Both the position numbers and the translations under genes were made by a program. The notes below the pieces were generated by a model that ran no database searches, was not told the origin of the DNA, and saw only the letters and a list, made by a program, of their open reading frames with translations. A stretch of 64,000 bases of DNA from Erpobdella octoculata (taxonomy: Eukaryota > Annelida > Clitellata > Hirudinida > Erpobdellidae), in assembly GCA_963978895.1 (NCBI GenBank), contig CAXBUH010000089.1:115001-179000 (forward strand). Direction: 5' to 3'. Of this stretch, positions 49,241 to 62,129 are shown in pieces. How positions within the stretch are numbered: the first letter of the stretch is position 1; every line of letters starts with the position of its first letter.

Positions 49241-50326
49241 TGGGTCAGGGGCTGGTAAAAAATAAAATGATGTTGTAAACAAACTTAAATGATAAATATA
49301 CATAACAAGTTTGATAAAATATTGTGTTATTAGTTTAATAAGTAATTCGATAGCTAAGGACTTAAGTCATAACGATAATGGCCGTCAGTTCGCGATTTTG
49401 CGATTCTGACTGACAAAATAGTGGGTCAAAGTTACGGCGTTGGGGCACTTTATAGCCATTACAATTTCATGTAATATAGATTAATAACGCGCTAAGACGT
49501 GGAAACAAAAATTAAAGTTGTGGGACTCTAAATAAGAAAGTTATAAGAAAAATAAAATGTGAACCAAACATACAGACGCAATATTTAGGCGAAGTAGGCG
49601 CACTTTTTACGAGTCTCCTGATGTAACCAAAGACTATATAGACGCCTGAATTATCGAGATATAAACGGCTCAACTCAAAAGCATTTCTTTAAAAAATATT
49701 TTTTTATCTTTACTTGTTTTAGCGTCGAAGTTATGGAAAAAATATTCTATTTGCTGTCGGAAATAAGTAATTTCATTGAAAAGTGTTGTCAAACATTGGT
49801 CATATTTGATCTAACACAGAACATTGCTCTTCAGCCGATTCCAACTCATTAGCAATAAATTGATTGTCTGAAATTGGCAGTTTTTTATGAAATGCATTTT
49901 TAGAGCGTGAATAATTTTGAACATATTTTGGCGTGATATTTTCTTTGAGGCTGGCTCTATTAAAAATGACAGATCATTTAGCGTTTAACCAAATTTTGGT
50001 CAATTTTGATACTCACGGATATTCATAACTACACTTGTTTAATGAATTTTTTTAAAACGTGGCTGACCAGCCGGTTTCGGTGAATACCAACTTTGAAACC
50101 CCTGAATAAATTATACAGACGTTGAGAAATAGTAATAAAATAAAAGCAATAATAAAACTTACAACCAAGTAAAAATAAATTAAAATACAATGAAATACAT
50201 TAAAATACAATAATATATGTCAACTTACTATGGTTATGTGTTTAGGCAAAAATAGCTTAAAACAAATTCAAGATAATAATAGACCAGTTGTTCACATGAC
50301 GGAAAAAGAAAAACTTAATTGAATGA
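49241..50326. other. AT-rich, no gene recognised
   Basis: No ORF longer than 60 codons and no repeat shared with the rest of the window that I could see. Confidence 0.5.
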
Positions 50327-51606
<1,280 letters not shown>

Positions 51607-51929
51607 GTTGTATTCTATTTGTTCTTTAATATTTTTTATTATCAATGAATTTGACATCTTTATTGTATCTATGTTTACTCAACTAATAGTTGGACGTTTG
51701 TATTTTATTCTTCCCGTCAGTGCTTTTAGAATCATTGCTGTTAGAATATGCGAGTAATTTTTAATTGATTGTTAATTCATTTTTCATTCATCGTTTTGTA
51801 TTTTGTTTGTTTGATTGTGCTTTTTTGATCCACGGATTTAGTTTGCCTTTTTGAGATTCACTAAATCTTTGCTCATTTAGTAAACTTAGTTTCTTCTGTT
51901 TTATGGTGATAATGGAAGAAGATCGTTTA
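51607..51929. other. T-rich spacer before the Helitron Rep
   Basis: No recognised gene; possibly the 5' part of the Helitron. Confidence 0.4.
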
Positions 51930-54236
51930 GAGACAACACATAAGACGTGTAAGACGTTACCGAGCACGCTTGAGTCAGAATTCTAGAGCAGCTTTCGACA
52001 TAGATCAGGTTCAACAATTGACAGTAGTTCCAGAAGATCACCAACTACAATCTTCTATTCGAGAAAGTTTATTAGAAATTCGCCCGCTGGCGGGTGCAGA
52101 AAATAGTGAAAGTCTTTTAGAAAAGAAACATCAATTAAATAGAATGCGTGTAAGACGTAACAAAGCACGCTTTAATTCGAATTCTAGAGCAGCTTTTGAC
52201 ATAGACCAGGTTCAACAATTGACAGTAGAGCCAGAAGATCACCAACTACAATCTCCTATTTGAAAAAGGTTTATCAGAAATTCGTACTCTGGATGGTTCA
52301 GAAAGTAGTGAAAGTCCTTTAGAAAAGAAACATCAATTAAATAGAATGCGTGTAAGCCGCTGCAGAGCGCGTGTGCGTGAAAATTTTAATATTGGAACTG
52401 ATGTAGAGCAAGAACAAGTCCAGGCTTCACGTATTGCAAATTCACAGTCACAAACGCGATATATTGTTCGACGATTACCGTATGCTCATTCACAACCTGG
52501 ACCTCGACATCTTCCGAGTGATTCTGATGTGCTGAGGCATTATTGTGGACCGTTGACTGTTATATGTGAATTTTGTTACTCAACAAATTTCTTAGCTGAT
52601 CGTCAATCAGATGGGAAATTTACCAGTTGCTGTAAAAAAGGCAAATTAAAGTTGAAAAAGCCGATTGATATAAATGGAAGAGTATTGGAGTACCCCGACA
52701 TGTTGCGTCAACTATTATCTGACCCAGACTATCCTGGCTATCGACAATCTAGAGATAACATACGTTCCTAACAGTGCAAAAGTAGTGGATTTTCATTCCA
52801 ATGGACCATATGTTTTTAAAGTTCATGGGCAAATCTATCACCGTACAAGTCACTATCATCCAGCAACAAATCAAACTGTGCAGTACGCACAACTTTATGT
52901 AGTTGATAGTACGCAAGCTGCCGAAATACGAATGAGTCATCCAGCTAATTCACACGTCACTCTTTGATTATGGATGATATTGATCGGTGGTTTAGACAGC
53001 ACAATCGACTTTGTCACACTTATCAAATGTTGAGAGAAGTAGAAGCATCTACATTGCACAATGGTGGCCAGAGATCCATCGTAAATATGCTGTTTTGCCG
53101 TGATCGCCGTTCAGATCAGAGACTCTTCAATACCCCGAATTCAAACGAAATCGCAATCATTTTTGTTAACAGCGATGGAGAACCTCCTTTTGAACGTGAT
53201 ATCAGAATTTATCTAAAAAATCCCATCTTGTCTCATCATCAATTTGTTAACATCAACATTCTTAGCGCAAATTTATAACCTATGGCGTATCGTTTGTTCA
53301 GTCTTTATGGAGAACCTGATTGGCAGCCAAACTGGCAGTGCGATTTTTATGCAGGAGCAGAAATCAATAGAACACGAACATCAGTAACTAGGTTGCAGTA
53401 CGTGGCAGCGTAAACAGCTATTCGTAATGACTTTAATCCTCGAATCAGTGCTTGAAAACTGTTTCAACAACGGATTGTTGATTCTTGAACTTCATCAGGC
53501 AACATCAAAGTAAACTCCGCGTTGAGTTATTTCAAGGGCTTGCCGATCATATAGAAAATCAAGCAATTCACTTTAGAGTTTAAGCTGGAGTTCCGTTAAT
53601 TCTCCCATCAACTTTTGAAGGTTCACCAAGAAAAATGACAGACAAATGTGCAGATGCAATGTCAACATTCGGAAAATTGGGTGCCCCGGATCTATTCATC
53701 ACCTGCACAACAAACCCTAAATGGGTTGAAATAACCGAAAATTTACAACGAGGCAAACAGTTAACCGATCGACCAGATTTAATGGCCAGAATATTCAAAA
53801 GTAAGTTTAAGTCTTTCTTGCATGATGTAACAGTACTTAGAGTTTTGGGAAAAGCAGTGCCTTTTGTTTATACAATTGATTTTCAAAAGCGAGGCTTGCC
53901 ACATGCACATATTTTAGTCACGCTACAAGCAGACGATAAATTCACAAGTTCATAAAGGATCGATGAAGTAGTATGTGCAGAAATACCCGATGTTACTACG
54001 CATCCACAACTTCATGAAATTGTTACGAGATGAATGATTCATGGACCGTGTGGCCTTTCAAATACTCTTGCTCCATGTATGAAAGATGGAAAATGTAAAA
54101 AAAAAGTTCCCCAAACAATTCCATGAACAAACATCACACAACGTGGATGGATATCTATTTTATAGGCGTCGTCAGGGATTAATTGTGGTGGTGCGAGGAA
54201 AACCAATGGATAATAGATATGTGGTTCCACATAATC
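51930..54236 (+). pseudogene. Helitron Rep N-terminus and HUH nuclease part, decayed
   Basis: Starts with two copies of a 62-residue repeat (NSRAAFDIDQVQQLTV, PEDHQLQS, LLEKKHQLNRMRV). A zinc-binding segment follows (VICEFCYSTNFLADR with CCKKGKLKL), then ITYVPNSAKVVDFHSNGPYV, RTSHYHPATNQ, and the Helitron-like N domain FGKLGAPDLFITCTTNPKW and KRGLPHAHILVTL, where PHAH is the HUH motif. It ends at [13 protein letters not shown] and runs into (TA)n. Frameshifts near 52745, 52960, 53400-53600 and 53955 break it. The catalytic Tyr pair (KYIYKGHD-type box) should come next and is missing. Confidence 0.85.
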
Positions 54237-54268
54237 TATATATATATATATATATATAGGATTCAAAT

Positions 54269-54358
<90 letters not shown>

Positions 54359-54384
54359 ACATACATACATATACATATATAAAA
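54237..54384 (-). repeat. 3' LTR remnant of the Gypsy element with (TA)n
   Basis: On the minus strand, after the polypurine tract AGGAGGGAGG (54394-54385), TTTTATATATGTATATGTATG repeats the start of the 5' LTR (TGTTATATATG). It then becomes (TA)n with one TTTGAATCC-type interruption and ends at the Helitron. The unique half of the LTR is lost. Confidence 0.7.
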
Positions 54385-54397
54385 CCTCCCTCCTAAG

Positions 54398-57300
54398 CTA
54401 GACACCGCTGGTGTATGACTTGCTTTGGTGATTTATTACAAGTCGAGATGGAGCGTGTCGTTGTCTATCAGATCGCCTCAGTTGTAATGATGACGGTGAA
54501 TGTGGTATTACTGATTCTGAGTTTTCAGTAGAAGGGAATGGCGTTGCTGCAAAGTCTTGTGTCGGCTGTTCTGGCTGGTGTTCGGCGCCTAACTGAAAAC
54601 GAACAGATTTTTTAAAACGGTCTGAATCCTGACCTTTCAGAATGCCTCTCTTTGTGTTAATGTTCTTTTCCACCGTTTGACCAGGTTCGGCAGTTGTGGC
54701 ATTTTCTCCTTGTCTTGTATTCTGATAAGGTAAGTCAAATGTTTCGAGTAGTGTTGTTGTAAACTTCGATTCTTGACGTGGGCGTAACTGGTTGATGTGG
54801 CGCTTCCAGACCATTCCTTTTACGATAGTATCGTACAGAACTCTTTCCCTTCTACGGAAAATCTGTCCTGGTATCCACGTCACAGGTCTCGGTCGATAAT
54901 CGCGAACGAACACCAATTCACCGTTTTGGAACTGTCGAGGTCGTACCCCATGATGGCGGTTGAACTGTTTCTCCATGTCATTTGATCGAGGTGTTGAAAG
55001 TTCGATGTTTTTCGGATGTAATTCGCTTAAGACCGAACGTAATTGTCTGCCTAGGAAATTTTCCGCTGGAGAGAGACCGTTCGGCGATGAAGCGCAGGGA
55101 GTGGTTCTGTAGCTGAATAAAAATGTTTGAAGAGATTCTTTGTAAGTTCCGTCATTTTTTAATTTAATCAAAGCTCTTTTGAAAGTGTCTACAAATCGTT
55201 TGGCCTGGCCATTGGATTGTGGGTGAAATGGTGGTGATCTCACGTGTTTGATCACGTTTTCTGCACAGTATTCCTGAAAAACAGTTGAGGTGAATTGTGT
55301 GCCGTTGTCACTGACAATTGTTTCAGGCAATCCAAATTGTGCAAAGATCCGCTGGAGTGCATTTATCGTATTGGATGTGGTGCTGTTTGCCATCTCTATT
55401 ATTTCTGGCCATTTTGAGAATGCATCTACTACTACGAGATACATTTTTCCATGGAGCGGTCCAGCATAATCGATGTGAATTCGACTCCAGGGTTTGGTTT
55501 CTTTTGGCCATGAACATAAAGTGTGTTTTATGGGTGATTTAGCTGCTTGTTGGCATGAAGAACAGCTGCGTGTCCAGTTTTCTATGTCTTTATCAATGCC
55601 GCTCCAATAAACGTGTTCTCGGGCAATTATCTTCATTCGAGTAATACCCGGGTGGCCTTTGTGAAGCATTTGAAGTACTCGTTTTTGCAAAACCTGAGGG
55701 ATAATTATTCGAGAGCCAAAGAATAAACAGTCTTCATGTATCGTTATTTCTTTTTTTAAGAGTTCGAGTTTGCTGGTTTTCAGTGCTTTGTTTTCGTTCC
55801 ACCTTCCTGTTTTGACATATTGGAGAAGGGGATTTAACTCATTGTCTGTTTTTGTTGCGTCACAGATTTCTTTATTTGAGACTGGAAGTTGTTTGACGGC
55901 ATTGATATACAAGGAGTTTATATCTTGATTGATCGTTGCTATCAATGTGTCTTCTTCTGATGTTTTATGTGGACCTATAAGGCGCGAAAGTGTGTCAGCT
56001 TGTCCAAAGGACGTGGTTCTGCAGTATTCACTTTTGAAATCATAAGCAAGCAGTGTTAGAGCCCAGCGTTGGAGTCTGTTTGCTGTATATGATGGTATGC
56101 CTTTTTTATTGCCAAAAATAGCAAGCAGAGGTTGATGGTCGGTTAATAGAGTAAAATGGCGTCCATAAATATAACGGTGAAACTTTCTGACCGCGAAAAC
56201 TAGTGCTAGACCTTCTTTTTCTATTTGCCCATATTTCTTTTCTGCTGGAGTGAGAGCTCTACTAGCGTGTGCAATTGCCTTTTCTGTTCCATCACTATAT
56301 CTGTGCGATATCACTGCTCCAATGCCGTATTCTGATGCGTCGGCTGCAACTACAATTGGTTGGTTGGGGTTGTAATGGGTTAACAGAAGGTCGGATAATA
56401 AAATTTTTTTAGTTTCGTCAAATGCCCATTGACAGCTTTCAGACCACTGGAACACAGTGTCTTTTTTTAAAAGGGCGTCTAGTGGTGCTCTTAGATTTCT
56501 CATGCGTGGTACAAATGAGCTGTAATAGCTGATCAGTCCAAGAAAAGTACGGACCTGTCCAACATCTTTGGGTGGAGGCATATGAATTATTGCATCGATT
56601 TTTTTGGGGTCGGGACGACGGCCTGCAGCTGATATTACATTTCCCAAGTACGTGATTTCCGTCACTAACAAGTGGCATTTTTCAATTCTAATCCGGAAGC
56701 CATAATTTAAAATTCGGTCAAATAAAGCCTCTAAGTTCCTGTTGTGTTCTTCTAATGTCCGTCCCGTGACGATGACATCATCTAAATAGGCGGCAACGCC
56801 ATCTAGACCAGTAATCATAGTGTCTATGATTTGTTGAAAAATACCTGGTGCTGATTTCACACCAAATGGTAGACGGTTATAACGAAACAAACCTTTATGA
56901 GTGTTGATTGTTAAGAGCTCTTTACATTCTTCCATCACTTCTACTTGATGGTATGCTTCTGCAAAATCTATTTGGGAGAAAACTGTCCCTCCATTTAATT
57001 TTGTGAAAACGTCATCCATGGTAGGTAATGGGTGTCTATGGAGCATCAGTGAGTCATTTAAGCCCGTTGAAAAATCTGCACAAAGTCGGATGGAGCCGTT
57101 TGCTTTACGGACAGCAACTATGGGTGCTGCCCACTGAGAGTGATCCACGGGAGAGATTATTCCTTCTTTTAGTAACCGGTTAATTTCGCTATTCAATTGC
57201 TTTAAAGCGGCATGAGGAACAAGGCGTTTCTTTCTAAATATGGATTGTGCGCCAGGTTTAAGCTGTAAGGAAGCTGAAACTTTTGTGCACAGTCCTAGTT

Positions 57301-58795
57301 CCTGTCGGAACACATCAGCGTATTTGTGTTTTAATTTGTTTGTAATGGCTGTGCGTTCCGCGTCTGTGTTGAAGCTCCGTAATTCCATGACAGAATAGTT
57401 TTCTAACAGCTCTTTAAAGTCAGGAAGTTGTTTTATCCATGGCATTCCCATGAGGTCGTTTGAATCTGTGACGTAAACAGTACCCCGACCATGGTACTTT
57501 TGACCTGACTTATTTGCAACGGTAAATTTTGTCTCAAACATTCCTTCGGTCTTCACGGGTTGACCATTTGCTGCGCTTAGATTTGCCGTCGCTGTGGTAA
57601 GATTAGGGCGACCGATGGCTATCCATGTTGGACGAGAGATGAGAGACACTTCGGCTCCTGTATCTAACCGAAGTTGAATCGGTCTATCGTTGATGATGAC
57701 TTCATTGTACTGTTTGATTTCATTTCCGTTGTCTACTCGGTTAATGAATCGGTCATGTCTAGAAGCACTCTTTTCTCTGTGTGTAAAAGAATTTTGTCTC
57801 CAGTTTGGATGATCCCGTGATACAAATTTTCGTGATTTGCGAAAATCTGGAGAGCTCGTCGGTCTAACGTTAGGACACTCTCGTTTCCAATGTGGTCCGC
57901 CACAAATGGGACATGGTGTTTTTGGCTCTGCTTGATGTCGTGGTGACAACGGCTTTCGGTGAGGTGAGCTGTATCTGTTAATGGCCTGAATTTCTACATC
58001 CGGTCTTTCGATTGTTTTAGTATCATCCAGTGTAGTCTTAAGTCGTTCAGACTCTGCTATTAATTCAATGACTGTAATAGGTTTTTCGCTATCCAGCATG
58101 CGTAACAGCCTGGAACGTATCTCGACATGTTCTTTTGCCTGAAGTCCTGCTACATAATGGACACACTTATGTGTCTCGTCTGACATTCCTCGAAGCTCTG
58201 CTGCCTCCGCAGCAGCAATGATCTTATTTCCATAAATGGTAAAATCACTCCCTGATGTACAAATTATTCGACTAAAGTCAAACCTTCGTCGAAAGAGACT
58301 TTTCTTAGGGCCAAATAGTTGTTCAAGGGTTGTGATGGTTTCTTCCCAACCAATGTCGCTGGGAAGCCGTGGAGAAATTCTGGTAGAAAAAACTGCATAA
58401 GTGTGGTTGTCCAATAGAGTTCGAAGAAGTTCAGTCCTTGACTCTTCTGGAAGATGTCTTTCGTGACCTTTGACAGTGTCTTCAAAACGTCTGAGCCACA
58501 GACTGAAAAATAGTCCTTCCTCTGGTTCGTAGGAAAACTTTTCCACTCTCTGACGTAGTCGATCAAAAAGTGTTTCTTTTGACTCTGTCTTTTTTTCTTT
58601 TTGGGACTCTATAAATTCTAACAGTTTTCTCTGTGTCTCTGCATTTTTTTTCCTCAGTTCCTTTTCTTTTTCTGAATTTTCTTTCATTAGCTTTAGGAAT
58701 CTTTCTTCGCTCTTTTCCATCTGCACCTTGTGTCTCTCTTCGCTTTTTTCCATCTGCGTCTGAAAAAGTTCAAATATCTTTTGAATATCTGCCAT
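54398..58795 (-). CDS. Gypsy (Ty3/Metaviridae) Gag-Pol polyprotein, uninterrupted, integrase Glu changed to Lys
   Basis: ATG at 58795, stop TAG at 54398, 1465 codons without a break. Order: coiled coil (1-70); Gag with LFDRLRQRVEKFSYEP; knuckle CPICGGPHWKREC (about 300); protease LDTGAEVSLI (Asp378); RT with FGVKSAPGIFQ and YLDD (670-673); RNase H DASEYGIGAVIS, LLTDHQPLLAIF, QADTLSRL; integrase zinc part HKGHPGITRM...CSSCQQ; core HIDYAGP (Asp1109) and VSDNGTQF (Asp1163). The third catalytic residue, expected 36 positions after Asp1163, is Lys1199 (codon AAA, bases 55199-55201). The protein can probably make cDNA but should not integrate it. The element lies inside a Helitron. Confidence 0.95.
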   Translation of the reverse strand: MADIQKIFELFQTQMEKSEERHKVQMEKSEERFLKLMKENSEKEKELRKKNAETQRKLLEFIESQKEKKTESKETLFDRLRQRVEKFSYEPEEGLFFSLWLRRFEDTVKGHERHLPEESRTELLRTLLDNHTYAVFSTRISPRLPSDIGWEETITTLEQLFGPKKSLFRRRFDFSRIICTSGSDFTIYGNKIIAAAEAAELRGMSDETHKCVHYVAGLQAKEHVEIRSRLLRMLDSEKPITVIELIAESERLKTTLDDTKTIERPDVEIQAINRYSSPHRKPLSPRHQAEPKTPCPICGGPHWKRECPNVRPTSSPDFRKSRKFVSRDHPNWRQNSFTHREKSASRHDRFINRVDNGNEIKQYNEVIINDRPIQLRLDTGAEVSLISRPTWIAIGRPNLTTATANLSAANGQPVKTEGMFETKFTVANKSGQKYHGRGTVYVTDSNDLMGMPWIKQLPDFKELLENYSVMELRSFNTDAERTAITNKLKHKYADVFRQELGLCTKVSASLQLKPGAQSIFRKKRLVPHAALKQLNSEINRLLKEGIISPVDHSQWAAPIVAVRKANGSIRLCADFSTGLNDSLMLHRHPLPTMDDVFTKLNGGTVFSQIDFAEAYHQVEVMEECKELLTINTHKGLFRYNRLPFGVKSAPGIFQQIIDTMITGLDGVAAYLDDVIVTGRTLEEHNRNLEALFDRILNYGFRIRIEKCHLLVTEITYLGNVISAAGRRPDPKKIDAIIHMPPPKDVGQVRTFLGLISYYSSFVPRMRNLRAPLDALLKKDTVFQWSESCQWAFDETKKILLSDLLLTHYNPNQPIVVAADASEYGIGAVISHRYSDGTEKAIAHASRALTPAEKKYGQIEKEGLALVFAVRKFHRYIYGRHFTLLTDHQPLLAIFGNKKGIPSYTANRLQRWALTLLAYDFKSEYCRTTSFGQADTLSRLIGPHKTSEEDTLIATINQDINSLYINAVKQLPVSNKEICDATKTDNELNPLLQYVKTGRWNENKALKTSKLELLKKEITIHEDCLFFGSRIIIPQVLQKRVLQMLHKGHPGITRMKIIAREHVYWSGIDKDIENWTRSCSSCQQAAKSPIKHTLCSWPKETKPWSRIHIDYAGPLHGKMYLVVVDAFSKWPEIIEMANSTTSNTINALQRIFAQFGLPETIVSDNGTQFTSTVFQEYCAENVIKHVRSPPFHPQSNGQAKRFVDTFKRALIKLKNDGTYKESLQTFLFSYRTTPCASSPNGLSPAENFLGRQLRSVLSELHPKNIELSTPRSNDMEKQFNRHHGVRPRQFQNGELVFVRDYRPRPVTWIPGQIFRRRERVLYDTIVKGMVWKRHINQLRPRQESKFTTTLLETFDLPYQNTRQGENATTAEPGQTVEKNINTKRGILKGQDSDRFKKSVRFQLGAEHQPEQPTQDFAATPFPSTENSESVIPHSPSSLQLRRSDRQRHAPSRLVINHQSKSYTSGV

Positions 58796-58811
58796 TTCGT
58801 GATTTTATTCC

Positions 58812-58828
58812 TATCCTTCGTCGCCAAT
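58812..58828 (-). other. Gypsy primer-binding site
   Basis: Minus strand TTGGCGACGAAGGATAG directly after the LTR end ATCACAACA. This form is common in Mag-type Gypsy elements; the tRNA was not assigned. Confidence 0.65.
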
Positions 58829-59274
<446 letters not shown>

Positions 59275-59995
59275 GTCACCAATGCATGCTTGTTCACACA
59301 CCGTTGTGAGATTGTCGGTTCATTTACCACAGCAACAAATATTTTTATTTGAAAAAGGACAAAAAATAAAAGCATTAGAAGCAGCATGCAGTGGAAAGAC
59401 AAAGATAGAATCTTGGTTCCTCTTGAACAGTGAAAATGAGTCAACGAGGAATCTGCTTTATACGGATATACCTTATTCATATTTATTTATACGTCAAAAA
59501 GAGATGGCAAAAACGACAATGAAAGGGAAACAATGTAGTGGCAAAAATGTATTTTGTAAGCATGAAAGATGAAGAACGTTTCTACTTGAGTTTGTTATTG
59601 TTACATGTTCCCGGGGCGCAAAGTTTTGACTTCTTTCAAACTGTGGATAATGTTATTTACAAGACATTCAAAGAGGCTGCATTTTAACGACATTTATTGG
59701 ATTGATATATAGAATGGGACCGTTGTTTGACTGAGGCTGCTACTTTTTAGATGCCTATTCACCTTCGTCAAACTTTCGCTTTCATTTGTTGCTTTTGTAT
59801 GCCACTGAACATAGTCCAACTTTGGGATGAACACAAACAACACATGGTCATTGATTATCTCAGATTGCATAACTTAGAAGCTGCTACAAATATGACATTG
59901 CAAGACATAAACTCAACTCTACTTCAGCACGGCTTATCACGTTTTGATTTTTTCATGTTTGAGTCCTTTAATAAAATAAAATTAGTTTTGAATTA
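59275..59995 (+). pseudogene. Helitron Rep, continuation after the Gypsy insertion
   Basis: [40 protein letters not shown] and [12 protein letters not shown], then LSLLLLHVPGAQSFDFF, TVDNVIYKTFKEA, WDRCLTEAATF, MPIHLRQTFAFICCFC, LWDEHKQHMVIDYLRLHN and MTLQDINSTLLQHGLS are successive conserved blocks of the Helitron protein between Rep and helicase. Two stops or shifts break it near 59570-59690. The helicase does not follow; a copy of it is at 31497. Confidence 0.85.
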
Positions 59996-60310
59996 ACACA
60001 TCATTAAAATAAGAAAATGTTTCTAAAATGTAATAATAAGATTGCTGCCTGACATTTTTCTAAATAGTATTGGTTATCCCTTTACCTCATTAATGGTAAA
60101 AACATCACAGAGTTAATCTGTCATTTTGTTATTTAATTTAAGTGGAGAATTTTTGATTTTGCACTCGGATGGTTTTTACTTAGCGTGAAAGTATCAAAAA
60201 TTAGGTCATTACGCTATAGGCTATACCGTGCCTGTTTGATAGTTTGAAATAGTGTTAATTGTACAGACACCATTTCATTTCTAGATTGTTGTTGCTTAGT
60301 TGCCTACATT
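59950..60310 (+). repeat. Repeat unit, copy 1
   Basis: ATGTTTGAGTCC, TTTCTAAAATGTA-TAATAAGATTG, TGCCTGACAT, GATTTTGCACTCGGATGGTTTT and GTGCCTGTTTGATAGTTTGA recur in order at 63370-63640, with the ATGTTTGAGTCC block again at 63770. Confidence 0.75.
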
Positions 60311-60419
60311 TATTATTTTCCGACATTTGTTTATACACCCTTTTTTAAGTTTTCATAGACGTGGTCATACATCTGCATTATTGGCATATAGCTGGAATAA
60401 CCAGCTCGAAAACCAAATT

Positions 60420-61802
60420 AAAATTATTAATTATTGAATTTGAACTTGGAAAATGGTGGAGCCTAATATATACGATTTTTTCAAATACTTTGGAAAAATA
60501 TGCAGTAATGAAATAGGTCTATAATAACAGACAGATGATTTACAGCTAAATTTATATATTGGAACTATTTTTGCAATTTTAAGTTTATCAGGAAATGTAC
60601 CAGTAACTAGTGAGACGTTGATGATATAGGAAAAAATATTGGCTAATTTAGAGATGGATGCTTGAATGATATAAGGATCCAGATCATCTACGCCACAACT
60701 GTGAGAAACTTTGAGTGATTTTGTGAGAAGTGCTGTTTCGTTGGAGTCCATTGGCTGAAAATCGAAGTTGTGCTTGTTCGGTATTAATAGGTAGTTGCTG
60801 AAAGATGAGCTGCAATGAGGAATACTTTCTGCTAGACGGTCACCAATGTTTGAGAAGTAGTTGTTGAACGAATCAGCATTTATCAAAAGATCAGTACATT
60901 TTTCATTATTTTGTAGTTTGAAGTAGTCGGTGTCATCACTTTGTTTTTTGTCGAGGTTGATGATGGAACCAATTGTTTGCCAAGTTTTTCTAGAGTTGTT
61001 TTTGTAATTTATAAATTTTTCATGATAATAATTCTTTATAGTTATATATTTTATTTTCTTAAATTTATTTCTGAAAGTTACAAAAACTTTGTTGGTCTTT
61101 TCGTTAGGATTTTTATGAACTTCTTGTAGAGTTTTGATTTCAACTTGCATGCGTTAAGTAGCTCGTCAGTCATCCATTCTTGTTTAAATTTTTGTTTTCA
61201 TGTTGTAGATTTATGTTGAAAGCATAGATTATAGTGAGATTGGTTAATTTCTTGAAAGGTGTTGTAGGCTAGATTGACTTCATTAAGATTACAAGCGTTA
61301 TAAAACTGAGACCAGTCAAGATTATTGAAGGTTTCTAAAAATTGCTTCTTGTTTTTTTCAGAAAACTTTCGAGCTAAGTACGGTGCTTGATGGTGGGTTT
61401 TAAAAAAGTTTCCGATTGAAAGTATAATTGGCATATGGTCCGATATATCATAAGTATAAACTGTAGAAAAACTGTGCTCCAGGGAGAAGTTCACAAATAA
61501 ATTATCAAATGTGAAAGAGGGAGTACTTGTTGTTCTCGTTGCTTTTTGTATGACAGGGAAAAAACTAAAAAATTGCATCATGTTGATAAAAAGAGAAGAG
61601 ATTTTGTCTTTTTGTTGAGATCTATGTTGAAATCTCCAGCGACGATAAAACGTTTTTTGGGCTTGAGGGTACATGAGAGAAAATCAGAAAGCTCTTCTAT
61701 AAAATTTAAAGGTTTGGTGTTAGGGGGTCGATAAATTGTGCAAATATTTAGTTTTGTTTTTTTGTAGCAGAGTTTGATATCTATGTATTCGAAGGTTGAC
61801 AA
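60420..61802 (-). pseudogene. Jockey-like LINE, ORF2 (endonuclease end and RT start)
   Basis: From 61802 down: ICTIYRPPNTKPLNFIEELSDFL and FIVAGDFNIDLNKKT (APE endonuclease), FTFDNLFVN and YDISDHMPIILSI (endonuclease end), the linker KKQFLETFNNLDWSQFYN, then KNNSRKTWQTIGSIIN, ADSFNNYFSNIGDRLA, SCGVDDLDPYII, TGTFPDKLKIAKIVPIYK and YYRPISLLHIFPKYLKKS. It stops at the RT start near 60431, so palm and thumb are missing. A few frameshifts occur. The upstream half of the endonuclease continues to about 62050. Confidence 0.85.
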
Positions 61803-62129
61803 AATAAATTTACATTCGACTGACTGAAAGTTTATGGTTTCTTTAACAAGAAATCCAACTCCTCCACCTTGTCATTCATCTGTATTTTTTGTAATTAACT
61901 TATAACCTGGAAATTTGAAGTTTACTTGATCGTTTTTAAGCCAAGTTTCTGTTGAAGCCATTAATGTGGATTTAAAAATGTAACATAACGTCTGAATTTC
62001 AGCGTAATGTTTGTTCAAGCTTCGACAATTAATATGTGTTATATTAAATAAAGTTCCGGACAGTCTTTTTTTCTATTTATTCTAAAATGTCATAATGTGT
62101 GTCAAATTCATTGTTGATTGCCATTTTTG

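Noticed and set aside
54797..55542. Plus-strand short ORFs within the Gypsy pol region
   Set aside because: Shadows of the minus-strand polyprotein, without motifs.
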